Position numbers and translations under genes: made by a program
The notes under the pieces: model-generated
The model's database searches: none
Seen by the model: only the letters and a program-made list of their open reading frames with translations
What the model was told of the DNA's origin: nothing
Origin: a virus
Direction: 5' to 3' (one strand)
IMG/VR virus record: IMGVR_UViG_3300018890_000001
Location: 1-64,000 of that record
Length of the DNA: 64,000 bases
Shown: one piece after another, positions 1 to 9,400 of the stretch
Numbering within the stretch: position 1 is the first letter of the stretch
How the letters are laid out: every line of letters starts with the position of its first letter

Positions 1-151
1 TTTAAAAGTAAGCGCAATTGCAATACCCTTTGTACTGGTAGTTGTTTTGAGCGTATAGAGGTGCTTTGATAACGCCTTTGAGAGTTTTCGGATTCATTCA
101 AGAATCCCCGTGGTTTTAGCCCTGGGGAGTATCAAGCAGACTTACTCGAAA

Positions 152-181
152 GGGCGTCCACCAGAAGTGGGCGCTTTTTTT
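152..181 (+). terminator. Leader hairpin with U-tract just before the hub gene (attenuator-like)
   Basis: The stem GCGTCCAC / GTGGGCGC closes a 5-nt loop and is followed by seven T, ending 6 nt before the ATG at 188. A weak promoter (TTGTAC at 30, TATAGA at 54, 18-nt spacer) lies upstream, so the hairpin would sit in the leader of the hub mRNA. It could equally be the terminator of a gene upstream of the window. Confidence 0.6.
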
Positions 182-187
182 ATTTAT

Positions 188-2032
188 ATGGCAGACCTTA
201 CAGCAAAACCACCTATCCCGACAGTTCCGCCCAAGACCGACCCGATCGCCCCTAGTGCGGAACCAGCGAAAAAACCAAATCCCGGTGTGGAACTCGCTAA
301 TCCCAAACCAGGAAAGGCAGACCGCTTTGCCAAGATGACTCCGGAGCAACTAAAAGCAGTTCAAACAGATAAGGCGATCGACCTCGGTAAATTAGCGACG
401 GCTCCACCAAAAGGTTCTGTGGTAGGTGCGGCTAACGACCCACCTCCGGGACCGCGCTACAAAACGTACATCGAAGTAAAAATAGCCAATCAAACCTATA
501 CCAATTTAGACGGTGATTTTTTGGGAAGTCCGAAAGTGGTTTCGGCAACGCGACAGTATTCCCACGCTCGGATTTTGCTTAACGATCTAGATGAAGAAAT
601 CCTGAAGAATACGAGCGATCAATCCGACTGTGAAGTGATCATCGGATTTGCCGACGGTGAAAAGCGCACGAAGCTGAAGGGAAAAATTTGGTCGATCGGG
701 CGCATCCCGCCAGACACTACCGTAATTATGATTGTCGATCCTTCCGCCGGTATTAAAGGAAGTACGTCCGCAACCAATTCAGCGGCAGAAAAACCTTCAG
801 AACTAGAGCGTCCCGAATCAGACAAAATAGACCCGCACAAACTAGCGGTCGCGCTCAAAAAAGGGAAGATGGACCCGAAGAAAGTAGCTGAAGAACTAGC
901 AGATCCGAAAAAAGCTGTCGGCGAGAAGAAAACATCAAAATTTACTGCAAGTGGTTCAGGCGCAGCCACTAAGCCTGAAGAGAAAGAAGAGGAAAAACCG
1001 GATCTGTCTCCAGTCAAACCACCAGAAAAAACCGCAACAGAACCTAAAAAAGAAGAGCAGTTTCAAGCAACTTTCAAAGGTCAGTCTCCTAGTTTCGACA
1101 AACTGATGGACAAGGTTAAGGAGACGAGCGCATTAGCTAACGGTAATAAATTAAACTATTCCACCGCAGAACGTCTGTCATACACGGGTGCCAGTGGTGG
1201 CGCTCAGCTCAAATTCCAAAATAGTACCGACTTTAACGGTTCCAAAGGTGGGGAGGTACTGCTGGGTGCAGGAAAAGGTCACGCTGCAGCACTCGAAGCC
1301 ATTCTCCAGGGAGACGTGATTGTCGTACCCCAAGGCGAGACGATGAAACAAGTCGGTCCCGGTCAAGGTGAACCGTCGGGAGTGATCCTAGATTACGCCA
1401 ACAACCGAGCAGTATTTATCGGTAGACCGGAAATCACCAAGAGATCCCCGCTGCAACTTTCGTCAGGGCAAGGTGCAATCACCGTCGTCTCTCCGAATAT
1501 CGAGCAAAAAACGGTGAACGGCGCGACTGTTGCAACTCCAGGCAAACCGGCACAACATCCTACGGGAATCGTAAAAATACCAAGCAAGGGTGAAATAAAG
1601 TTGGCCGATCCACTATCTCCTGGCTGTCCTTACACTTGGGGCGATATGACCCGAGAAGGGAAATTCACGGATGACCTAAAAGCAAGTCACATTGAAGGCG
1701 CGGTAAAAATATCGCAGTACCTCACGCAATGGACGGCGGAAACTGGCGGTAAAAAATGGGAAATTACTTCTTGGTTCAGACCGAGTTGGTACAACGTGCA
1801 GGTCGCTAGCAGTGGTGCGGACGGACCGCACACGCACGGCTCTGCGGTTGATTGTTGGTTTGAGGGATTCATGAAATTTTACGACAAGCTTGACGCTTCT
1901 TGGGATCACGGCGTCGCCATCAGTCCAGCCGGTAGTCCGACAGGTGAATTTATGCACATCGATTTAATTGCACCACCAAAACGACGCTGGGCGTACAGTC
2001 ACCTCAGTTACACCTCTACGGGACTATTCTAA
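188..2032 (+). CDS. Phage baseplate hub / late-control-D-like protein with C-terminal M15 peptidase
   Basis: A 614-residue protein. Residues 1-90 are Pro/Ala/Lys-rich. Residues 95-200 resemble the beta-rich start of phage hub proteins (gp27 / gene D type), including a conserved-looking run of charged residues around LLNDLDEEIL. A long charged Lys/Glu/Pro linker follows (about 200-320). The C-terminal 140 residues match peptidase family M15: H548, G551 and D555 form the HxxGxxxD motif and H590-I-D592 supplies the last zinc ligand. The likely role is to sit at the tail tip and cut host peptidoglycan cross-links during DNA injection. The open frame extends upstream to 110, but that part encodes the leader hairpin, so the start at MADLTAKPP is preferred. 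It overlaps the next gene by 1 nt (TAATG), indicating translational coupling. Lytic domain confident; hub role inferred. Confidence 0.72.
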   Translation: MADLTAKPPIPTVPPKTDPIAPSAEPAKKPNPGVELANPKPGKADRFAKMTPEQLKAVQTDKAIDLGKLATAPPKGSVVGAANDPPPGPRYKTYIEVKIANQTYTNLDGDFLGSPKVVSATRQYSHARILLNDLDEEILKNTSDQSDCEVIIGFADGEKRTKLKGKIWSIGRIPPDTTVIMIVDPSAGIKGSTSATNSAAEKPSELERPESDKIDPHKLAVALKKGKMDPKKVAEELADPKKAVGEKKTSKFTASGSGAATKPEEKEEEKPDLSPVKPPEKTATEPKKEEQFQATFKGQSPSFDKLMDKVKETSALANGNKLNYSTAERLSYTGASGGAQLKFQNSTDFNGSKGGEVLLGAGKGHAAALEAILQGDVIVVPQGETMKQVGPGQGEPSGVILDYANNRAVFIGRPEITKRSPLQLSSGQGAITVVSPNIEQKTVNGATVATPGKPAQHPTGIVKIPSKGEIKLADPLSPGCPYTWGDMTREGKFTDDLKASHIEGAVKISQYLTQWTAETGGKKWEITSWFRPSWYNVQVASSGADGPHTHGSAVDCWFEGFMKFYDKLDASWDHGVAISPAGSPTGEFMHIDLIAPPKRRWAYSHLSYTSTGLF

Positions 2033-3708
2033 TGGCTGACACAAAACCGACAACCACCAGTCCGATCGCCCCACAGACTACGATCGCAGATCCGACAAAA
2101 CCAGCTACTCCGACTGCTGGCACAGCAACAACTCCCGCGACCGCAACGACACCAGGCGCAACACCAACTGGAGGCACGGCAGCAGCGCCTGCCAAACCAG
2201 CGGAACCCATGTATCCGAGCGTGGAAGACATTATGTTTGTCTGTCCGACAGCCAAGAAAGAAAATGTTGTTAAAAACCTGTCAGGAATTGTCGAGGAGAT
2301 GGCGAAAGCTGGTTTAAATTCAAAAAATAATTTAGTTGGAATTGTTGCAACTATTCACGTAGAAACAGAGATAGATCCGTTTAATCCAATTGAAGAAATC
2401 GATGGTCCGCGTCAGGCAATACTGAACGGTTACAAAGGTGGTGCTGATTTTTTTGGACGTGGGTATATTCAAATCACACATGATTATAACTATAGAGATG
2501 CAGGTAAAGGAATTGGACTAGGAGATCAGTTAGTTAATAGTCCAAAAATGGCATTACAGCCAGAAGTTGCAGCAAAAGTTACAACGTGGTATTGGAAAAC
2601 AAATGGTGTAGATAAAGCATCTGATGCAGGAGATTGGAGACAAGTTCGTAGGCTTGTCAACGGTGGTTATAATCACTACGACAAATTTTTTGCAGCGGTT
2701 CAACGCGGACTTGAAAGATTCACTAGAGGAATTAATTCTACTGGCGCGATCAACATGGGCACGTCCTATGGTGCTAGCGATGTAGATACCGGGGGAGGGC
2801 AATCGCGAACGGTTGTTGCAACAGGAGTACAAGGTCAAGCCGACATACTTGCGTATGCGTTAAACCTCCACGCACGAGATCGCATGAACTCTCATGAATT
2901 TTATGCGGTACTCGATTGTGCAGCAGATCCAAGAATTCTTGATTTAGAAGCGCAGAAAACTTTTGAATTAAAAGGAATGTCGAAGGATCTTGACGGCGTT
3001 TACACCGTTGACGAGGTGACTTTTTTGCCGTTGACTGAAACTGTGCAGGCGATCGTCAAAGCAAAACGTCCAGATCCAAAAGCCGGTGCAGCAAACGCTT
3101 TCTTGTTTAACGCGCAGGGATTAGATCCGAAAGCTGGGGCCGCAGCCGATACGAATTCTACACCAGGGCAACCGGGTTCTGTCACGAAAATAAATGGGGA
3201 AGTAAAACTGGGTGTTCCTTTCAAATCGCAGAACGACAACGCTTTCAATCCAGGCGGTGCTTGTAATGCAACCAGCTTAGCGATGGCCTTGGAATTTTTA
3301 GGTGTAAAAGGGAAGGGTCCTGGTCAGTTCGAGGATGAAATTTATGAGCAATTACAAGCTTCTGGTGTTCACCCAGGGACACCAGGAGCAATGGTTGATA
3401 TCGTTAAAAAATACGGAAAAACAGACAACCATAACGGCGTCGCAACAGACGACGAAATCAGGAAACATCTCGACAAAGGCAAACCTGTAGTAATACACGG
3501 CGATTTCACAGAGAGTGGTCACATTCTTTGTGTGATTGGCTACAACGCCAAAGGATTTATAGTTAATGACCCTTATGGTAAATTCTTAGGCTCAATCGGA
3601 AGCTATGACAACAACGCTTCAGGTGCCAGCAATCTACATGAATATGCCACTGTCGTTAATACATTCTGGCACCAAAACGGGACAAACTCAGCCCATTTTA
3701 TAGAATAA
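2032..3708 (+). CDS. Two-domain lysin: GH19 chitinase/lysozyme-like plus C39-like cysteine peptidase
   Basis: A 558-residue protein. Residues 1-55 are low-complexity Thr/Pro/Ala. Residues 60-225 look like a glycoside hydrolase family 19 domain, with VETE carrying the probable catalytic Glu, GRGYIQITHDYNY (the GRG-x-IQ-x-T-x-x-x-NY signature), and NGGYN. Residues 270-350 hold a short block ending KDLDGVYTVDEV, which resembles the end of hub proteins and may anchor the enzyme at the tail tip. Residues 391-558 match a Peptidase_C39-like fold: C411 in GACNATS, H497 in SGHILC, and D513 in VNDPYG. Together with the M15 hub upstream, this gives three different wall-cutting domains in two adjacent genes. 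It could serve as tail-associated lysin, endolysin, or both. The 1-nt overlaps on both sides indicate an operon. Confidence 0.75.
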   Translation: MADTKPTTTSPIAPQTTIADPTKPATPTAGTATTPATATTPGATPTGGTAAAPAKPAEPMYPSVEDIMFVCPTAKKENVVKNLSGIVEEMAKAGLNSKNNLVGIVATIHVETEIDPFNPIEEIDGPRQAILNGYKGGADFFGRGYIQITHDYNYRDAGKGIGLGDQLVNSPKMALQPEVAAKVTTWYWKTNGVDKASDAGDWRQVRRLVNGGYNHYDKFFAAVQRGLERFTRGINSTGAINMGTSYGASDVDTGGGQSRTVVATGVQGQADILAYALNLHARDRMNSHEFYAVLDCAADPRILDLEAQKTFELKGMSKDLDGVYTVDEVTFLPLTETVQAIVKAKRPDPKAGAANAFLFNAQGLDPKAGAAADTNSTPGQPGSVTKINGEVKLGVPFKSQNDNAFNPGGACNATSLAMALEFLGVKGKGPGQFEDEIYEQLQASGVHPGTPGAMVDIVKKYGKTDNHNGVATDDEIRKHLDKGKPVVIHGDFTESGHILCVIGYNAKGFIVNDPYGKFLGSIGSYDNNASGASNLHEYATVVNTFWHQNGTNSAHFIE

Positions 3709-4157
3709 TGATGTTACACCCAGCCTTTTTTCAGATGCCATTGTTCGGAGATTCAAGAACAAAAAAAAGACCAGATCCTGCTGAAGTGGGTTGGCGAATT
3801 ATAGGTTATTCGACTTACGGTGGATATACGCTAGTTCGCTGGAGAGTCAAATCAGAACCAAGTCCCAGAGGGAAAAACCCGAACGCGATCTTCTTGCGTC
3901 GCGACATTGAGGGCGACATGAACGATGGCGAAACGCTGTATCGAGGAATTCCACCCAACCACGAAGTTATAGGTTCTGCTTGGTGGCGGATTTCGTTTTA
4001 CGACGAAACGCTCAAGCTCGAAGCGGCACCTCGTGGTGGGATGGAGAATCCCTCGGTATGGAACCGTCCCGCATGGAAAGCGGGAGCGTTTGGTCTGTCA
4101 ACCGCCACGGCTCGCGCTTTGCGAGATCCGCTCAACTACGTTACTTTTGAACCCTGA
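3708..4157 (+). CDS. Hypothetical protein in the lysin operon
   Basis: A 149-residue protein of no recognised family, rich in Arg, Trp and Tyr, with no signal peptide or membrane helix. It starts in a TAATG overlap with the lysin stop (a second ATG follows at 3711) and precedes the putative holin, so it is likely a small baseplate or lysis accessory protein. Function unknown. Confidence 0.6.
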   Translation: MMLHPAFFQMPLFGDSRTKKRPDPAEVGWRIIGYSTYGGYTLVRWRVKSEPSPRGKNPNAIFLRRDIEGDMNDGETLYRGIPPNHEVIGSAWWRISFYDETLKLEAAPRGGMENPSVWNRPAWKAGAFGLSTATARALRDPLNYVTFEP

Positions 4158-4162
4158 AATTT

Positions 4163-4393
4163 ATGACGGAAAATACGATTCGCGCACTTACACCAGTTTG
4201 GTTATCGACGATCGGTCTTTTGATTTTTGCGATCGCCGCGTTTTCTAAATTAGATCCACCATCATTTTCGATCGCCGCAACTTTGGCATCAACGGCGATC
4301 GGTGCCGCCGGAGGCGCTTCGGTGCAGTCGAGCGGTAAGCGAATTAGTGCTGAAAATGTTGAGAACATTGAAATGGAAGCTCCCAAGCCATAA
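4163..4393 (+). CDS. Small membrane protein, holin candidate
   Basis: A 76-residue protein with a hydrophobic helix at about residues 11-28 and a second, weaker, Ala/Gly-rich helix at about 35-54, ending in a charged tail. Size, topology and position directly after two lysin genes fit a phage holin, which would let endolysin through the inner membrane. No sequence family is recognised, so the call rests on context. A strong terminator follows at once, closing the operon. Confidence 0.5.
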   Translation: MTENTIRALTPVWLSTIGLLIFAIAAFSKLDPPSFSIAATLASTAIGAAGGASVQSSGKRISAENVENIEMEAPKP

Positions 4394-4395
4394 AA

Positions 4396-4438
4396 AACGA
4401 AAGCCCCAACTAATTAATTTAGTTGGGGCTTTCGTTTT
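4396..4438 (+). terminator. Rho-independent terminator
   Basis: An 18-bp stem (AACGAAAGCCCCAACTAA and its complement) with a 4-5-nt loop and T-rich tail. It ends the hub-lysin-holin operon and works on either strand by sequence. Confidence 0.9.
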
Positions 4439-4629
4439 AAAGTTTATCTTCCACCACTTCCGGATCTGCCGTCCCCTCTATTTACAGGACCTTCACCTGA
4501 GTTTTCTGGTTGTACAAAGTATCTCAATTGCATACTAAACCTTTGATAAACTACATTAGAAGTCATTTTTAACTTCTATATATTATAATACTTCATAAAT
4601 GAATATCTTGTCAATGACAACTAACAACG

Positions 4630-4911
4630 ATGAACAAAAAAGAACTGGTAGACCGCGTAGCACTAGCCACAGGATTGTCAAAGCAAACCATTACACAGGT
4701 AGTCAATGCTGTTATTGACGCGGTAATGAAAGCCGTCTGTGCTGGCGAAAAAGTACAAATCGTAGACTTTGGTTCGATCGAACCTCGCAAGCGGAAAGCG
4801 CGTTCGGGTCGCAGTCCAAAAACAGGAGCTGAAATTACTATTCCCGAAACCGTCGTTCCTGCGTTCAGCGCCGGCAAAGCCTTCAAAGACATGGTAAACA
4901 CCTCTCGTTAA
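4630..4911 (+). CDS. HU-family DNA-binding protein
   Basis: A 93-residue protein with the usual bacterial HU length and layout: MNKKELVDRVA at the N-terminus, the VDFGSIEPRKRKAR turn, a basic arm with GRSPKTGAEI, and the C-terminal PAFSAGKAFKDMV helix. It would bend and compact DNA, helping replication, packaging or recombination. It is monocistronic, with an AT-rich upstream region and a terminator directly after. Phage- and plasmid-borne HU proteins are common, so this could be element-specific rather than a host copy. Confidence 0.93.
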   Translation: MNKKELVDRVALATGLSKQTITQVVNAVIDAVMKAVCAGEKVQIVDFGSIEPRKRKARSGRSPKTGAEITIPETVVPAFSAGKAFKDMVNTSR

Positions 4912-4943
4912 TTGGTTCGGTATCCGAGCGATCGCGAACAAAA

Positions 4944-4984
4944 TAAAACCCCCGTCACTCAAAAAATGACGGGGGTTTTATTTT
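4944..4984. terminator. Bidirectional terminator between HU and the 4983 gene
   Basis: The stem AAAACCCCCGTCA / TGACGGGGGTTTT has T-runs on both strands and serves the convergent HU gene and the minus-strand gene whose stop lies at 4983. Confidence 0.9.
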
Positions 4985-5519
4985 ATGCAGCAAGTTGCTG
5001 TTGAATGTGTATAACTAATTTAGTCAGTACGTCATAGCATTCGTTATGCGGACTTTCAAACCAACCTACGTTTGGGCGATCGGATTGTCCAAAATCTTCC
5101 GGATCGTAATCGTCCCAGAATGAAACACCATGACCTACGGATCTCAGGATTTCTCGACAAGCAACACCTTTATCTGTTTCCCACATTTTTGCAAACGTGA
5201 AATTATCCTTTAGATTGGAATCGATAACAAAAATCATCCGCATTACACTTGTCTCGATCGCGCGCAACTCTGATTCAATATCTATTTTTGCCTCTTCGAT
5301 AGCGATGGTAAATAATTCACAAATCTCTCCTCCGGGACGAACAAACTCTTTTCGCAACAAGTAAAATTCAGCGTTTTCTTCTGAATTTTCAACTTCACTT
5401 GCTACACAGTCTGCCAAAAGCATTATTGCGAGTTCTCGCAAATTGACTTCGGATTCTGCATCTGGAATACCTGTAGCTACATACGGTAATAACTGTTTGT
5501 TAGATGGCATATATTTCAT
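4983..5519 (-). CDS. Hypothetical acidic protein
   Basis: A 178-residue acidic protein with several Glu-rich helices (around NSEENAEFYLL and EEAKIDIESELRAIE) and a Trp/Asp-rich stretch near residue 140. No membrane segment or known motif is seen. It is expressed alone, from a promoter of the shared GTAGTC class directly upstream, and shares the bidirectional terminator with HU. Function unknown. Confidence 0.6.
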   Translation of the reverse strand: MKYMPSNKQLLPYVATGIPDAESEVNLRELAIMLLADCVASEVENSEENAEFYLLRKEFVRPGGEICELFTIAIEEAKIDIESELRAIETSVMRMIFVIDSNLKDNFTFAKMWETDKGVACREILRSVGHGVSFWDDYDPEDFGQSDRPNVGWFESPHNECYDVLTKLVIHIQQQLAA

Positions 5520-5524
5520 TGAAC

Positions 5525-5565
5525 GACTACTATTTAAGTATATAAGATTTGCTTATAAAAAACAA
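5525..5565 (-). promoter_or_regulatory. Promoter of the shared GTAGTC class
   Basis: On the minus strand: TTGTTT (5565-5560), 17 nt, TATACT (5542-5537), 6 nt, GTAGTC (5530-5525), then the gene start at 5519. The predicted transcript begins at the GTAGTC. Confidence 0.7.
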
Positions 5566-5577
5566 CAGAATAGGATA

Positions 5578-5635
5578 CCAATATAAAGAAAAGCCCCAAT
5601 CACAAGACAGTAACTGGGGCTTTTCTTTATATTGG
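5578..5635. terminator. Long bidirectional terminator
   Basis: The arms AAAGAAAAGCCCCA and their complement are extended by flanking CCAATAT / ATATTGG to a stem of about 21 bp. It lies 20 nt past the stop of the minus-strand gene at 5655. Confidence 0.85.
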
Positions 5636-5654
5636 CTTCAATTGATAAAGGCTT

Positions 5655-5870
5655 TTAGAATTTAGCCTTTATCGTGTTTGGCGACCAATGCGATCGCACG
5701 AGGTCGTAACGCGCTTTACCTTGAGAAGGGTGCGTGTTCCGAAGCCAAACTCTTTTGCTTTCAGGACAAACGATGCAGTCTGGATAGACTGGCGCACCGT
5801 TTTCTGCGATTAATTCAATACGAGCGATTTCAAAGCTTTCACCATCGCGTAATGTGACATCTACAAACAT
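5655..5870 (-). CDS. Hypothetical small protein
   Basis: A 71-residue protein, beta-rich by appearance, opening MFVDVTLRDGESFEIARIE. No recognised family. A terminator follows the stop. It lies just downstream of the 93-codon frame at 5887 and may share its transcript. Confidence 0.5.
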   Translation of the reverse strand: MFVDVTLRDGESFEIARIELIAENGAPVYPDCIVCPESKRVWLRNTHPSQGKARYDLVRSHWSPNTIKAKF

Positions 5871-5886
5871 GGATTTTCCCTCTTAG

Positions 5887-6108
5887 TTATTTAGCTTGGT
5901 AGATTTTGGTCGTTACCCAACACCCATTTTTAAGTCGCTCTATAGTCACCTGATTGTCGTAAGGCATACCATCGGCAACAGTCATCCGAGAAAGTAAAAC
6001 CCGCATATTTGCGGTTTCAATCTTCACATTATCAAAATGCCCACTATGTAGTGTAGGCAGGTTTTCTAGATACTCAAGTGTGTAATGTGTTTTAGATTTA
6101 GATGGCAT
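5887..6108 (-). CDS. Hypothetical small protein
   Basis: The start chosen is MPSKSKTHYTLEYL because a GAGG ribosome site lies 8 nt upstream; the frame stays open a further 20 codons upstream without one. The product is 73 residues, with no recognised family. It is separated from the next minus-strand gene by 16 nt, so the two probably form a small operon ending at the 5578 terminator. Confidence 0.5.
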   Translation of the reverse strand: MPSKSKTHYTLEYLENLPTLHSGHFDNVKIETANMRVLLSRMTVADGMPYDNQVTIERLKNGCWVTTKIYQAK

Positions 6109-6207
6109 TACAATTACCTCTGAAACAACTATATTAATAGTAACATTATTACAATAATATACAAACAATTTATTATACTAAATATATACTTCACAAACCT
6201 TTTGATC

Positions 6208-6366
6208 ATGAATGCTTCAGCACTTCGCATAAAAGAAATCTTTACTGAAAACACGACCAAAGAGATTAAAAGCGTACAATCGCCCGAGCAATCTACACAA
6301 CCATTTTCCACATATCTACTAGGTGGGTTCGATCACCCGTTATTACCTAAATCTTGGCTAGAATAA
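6208..6366 (+). CDS. Possible 52-residue protein or leader peptide before the spike gene
   Basis: A 52-codon frame, beginning MNASALRIKEIF and ending LLPKSWLE. It lies after an AT-rich stretch with TATACT near 6174 and before the attenuator-like hairpin at 6393. No clear ribosome site is visible. It may be a small tail protein or a leader peptide for the spike mRNA. Weakly supported. Confidence 0.33.
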   Translation: MNASALRIKEIFTENTTKEIKSVQSPEQSTQPFSTYLLGGFDHPLLPKSWLE

Positions 6367-6392
6367 TTACAGCTCAATATCGTCGCTCAACC

Positions 6393-6428
6393 ATCCCTGG
6401 CAGCTCAAAACTGCTGGGGATTTTTATT
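6393..6428 (+). terminator. Leader hairpin with U-tract just before the spike gene (attenuator-like)
   Basis: ATCCCTGGCAG pairs with CTGCTGGGGAT (two G.U pairs, 7-nt loop), followed by TTTTTATT, ending 10 nt before the ATG at 6439. It may end the 6208 reading frame or attenuate spike expression. Confidence 0.6.
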
Positions 6429-6438
6429 GGAAAAAAAT

Positions 6439-9400
6439 ATGGATCTCAATCAATTCATCAACCCAGAACTTCCCGAATCGCACTTCCCAAACTTGCAGTC
6501 GGGTCAAGTTATCGGCTGGGTGCCAGCTACAGTTACCGACTTAGACGATCCAAAAGGTCTGGGTCGAATTCGTGTCAAAGTCGATTTAATCGATCCAAAT
6601 ACTTCAATCAGCAACCTTGAAGACGGTTGGTGCTGGGTAGGAGAACGTTACACCGTCAACGAAAAAGCGGGTGGCAGTCACCGACTGCTGCAAACGGGAA
6701 CCCAAATTGCAGCGTTACCAATGTTGGGTGATATGCGTCAACTACTGTTGCTCGACTGTTTACCGAATATGTACGATCGCCCGAATCCTGATTTCAATCG
6801 CGCGCAAGGTCGGCATGGCGAAACGACTCCGGGAGGAGTGACCGTTGCAAACGATGATACGAACCAAAGTCGAGTTGAAGCGTACCCGCACGGCGTAGTG
6901 AAATCAGTGTCAGGAGAAGGTGATGTTCAAACTTCAACTGCTGGTGGTGCCAGGTCGCAACTTACTAGAAACGGCGACGCGCGGATCGAATCACCCAAAG
7001 CGTTTTTACACGCGCTTGAAAATGGAGATTTGTCGGTCGCCAACGGTAGTGGCGCTGGCATGGCATTACAGGCTAACGGAAACACGACCGTGAAGTCGGC
7101 CTTTGGATCTGGTGTAACTCTCGGAGAAAAAGGAGCTACTTACACGGGACCGCTCAGTGAAGCTTCTGAATCTGTCAAGAAAGCCCGCAACTTGCTACTA
7201 GGTAATATCGGTCGCGGGTTAAAAATCATGGAATTACTCGAAGAAATAATGGGTGCGCTCAAGAGTGAAGACGCAGATCCGCAGCTTGCGAGTTCGGCTA
7301 TCAACAATTTGCTCGATCGCCTCGAAAAATATTTCTCAACGGATTTTGAGCAAGGTATCGAAACAATGATCGAGCTCGCGAAGCTTTCAGAAAAGGAGCT
7401 CGGTCGAACAATTGGAGATCAAATTGGACAAGCTTACGATATTGATTTAGCGTCGATTGTAGGCGAAGTTAAAGGAATTGTTGGCGGCGGTTTTCCTGAA
7501 AGTTCCCTCAGCAAAATCCGAGAGAAAGCGGCTCAGATAATTGCAACTAGCTTAGAAAAAGTTTTCACTTATTTTCCTTCACGGTTGCGCAATGTTAGCG
7601 CAAATATGTATTTGTCGGCGGTAACACGCGAGGAAGCGGACAAATGGGCCGATGAAGTCCTCAGCGGGAATCCCGGAACACAAGCAATGGACTTTATTAC
7701 TCGAATTCTGCAAGACGAACCAGGTGCGGGAACAGTATTGGCGGCGATCGAGCAGATTAAGGATGGAGATCCTGGGTATGATGATCTGCTTAAAAAATTA
7801 GGGAAGGCGATCGTACCTGCGGTGAGAGCTGCGTTTGGCGTTGAAGTAGAAGCAGAAGAAGAAATCAAACTAACAGACATCTTTTCAAAGCTGGCTGAAG
7901 ATGAGGAAGTAGTAAAAGAACTCGCTGCTTCATTGAATATCGAAAAGAAGGATCTTGAAAGTCAGCTTACTCGTGGCGTTGCACTATCCAACTTACGGGC
8001 GAGACTCAAGGAAGTGGTGCCAGCACAGCTCGTGGAGACTGGTACATTTCCATCTAAAGAGCTGCGCAACAAACTTATTCCGATCATGGAAGGCTTAAAA
8101 CACGATCCTGAAATGCAAATGCAGGTTCTAGTTTCTGAATGCGTCCCCAAAGGTTATGAATCAGTTAAGAATTTACTTGGTCTGGATGTCATTAACGGAA
8201 TCAAAGTCACCGAAAAACCTTGGGCGATCCTACGTCCTGGTGAGATTGAATCGACTAAAGACAAAGAAGAAATTACCGAAAAAATTGGAGCTGAGCAAAA
8301 AGCACTTTGCGAAAAAGCTGTTGGACCACTGGAAGCTTGTAAAGTTTTTGTCAAATTAATTCCTACCGCTAGGCAAGCGGTACAAGCAGTAATTCGATCT
8401 GACGTGGAGCAGCTAGACTGGACAATGACTCAGATTAAGGAATTGCTGCCTGAGAATGAAATCAAGATTGATTCTGTGCTGGCGATCGCAGAAAGCGCCT
8501 GCCGACCTCTGATTTCTCAGATGAAACCAAAACTAACAGAAGCTTTGGCTGCGCTACAACCCTTGATTAACGCCATTCCCGACAATTTCCATGCAACCTC
8601 TTTTGAGATATCAGAAGCGTCTGGCGAAATTGTAGCTGCTGGTAAAAATGTAGGGGGTCGCCTCGTCCTCAACTCAACACAGGGTGCGATGTTTTCCCCC
8701 AACGGCAAAAGTTCGGTGTTCGCTGCGCCCAAAGATATGGGAATGAAACTCGGTAAAGAAAACTCATTCAACGTGCACCACGACGCTGACAAAAAGGATG
8801 ATGACGGTCTAGAAGAGGCGTGGCAAACCAATTTCAACAAAGGATCGATCGCCACGCGCAATTCAGAAGAAAAGGTTAAGTCCGCCGGGTGGGTAATGGA
8901 TCGCAAAGGAGAATTTAAAGTTGCAAGCTATCCAGAAACCGAAAAAAATGAGAAACACAAATTTGATTTACATAAAGCCGGATTGGATTGGACAGGCCAA
9001 ACTTCGGAGATGGGCGTTTCGGAGAAAAAAATGGGGGCTAAAACTTTTATAGATGAAGTCGCTCAATCAGCTTTTGGGATGGAGTCATCCGACGAGCTTA
9101 AAGGGGGAATCACATCACTTCAAACCTTTAAAGAAGGTCTGCCCCAAACAATGATGCGCTTCGCTGCGAACGAAGCTCTCGGTGCCGGCGGTGTAGCGAC
9201 ATTGCAGTCAATTCGCGAAGGCAAACCCGAAGCGGTATTCGATTTAATCGGTGGGAAAGCAGGCGAAGCCGCAAAAGCAGCACTCCAAACCCTCAAAGAT
9301 GGCAATTTGGAGGCGGGCTTAGAATTTGCATCTGGATTATTAGGTGAAAACGGCGCAAGTCAAGGTGCCAAAGCGCTTATGCAGACACTGAAAGACGGTA

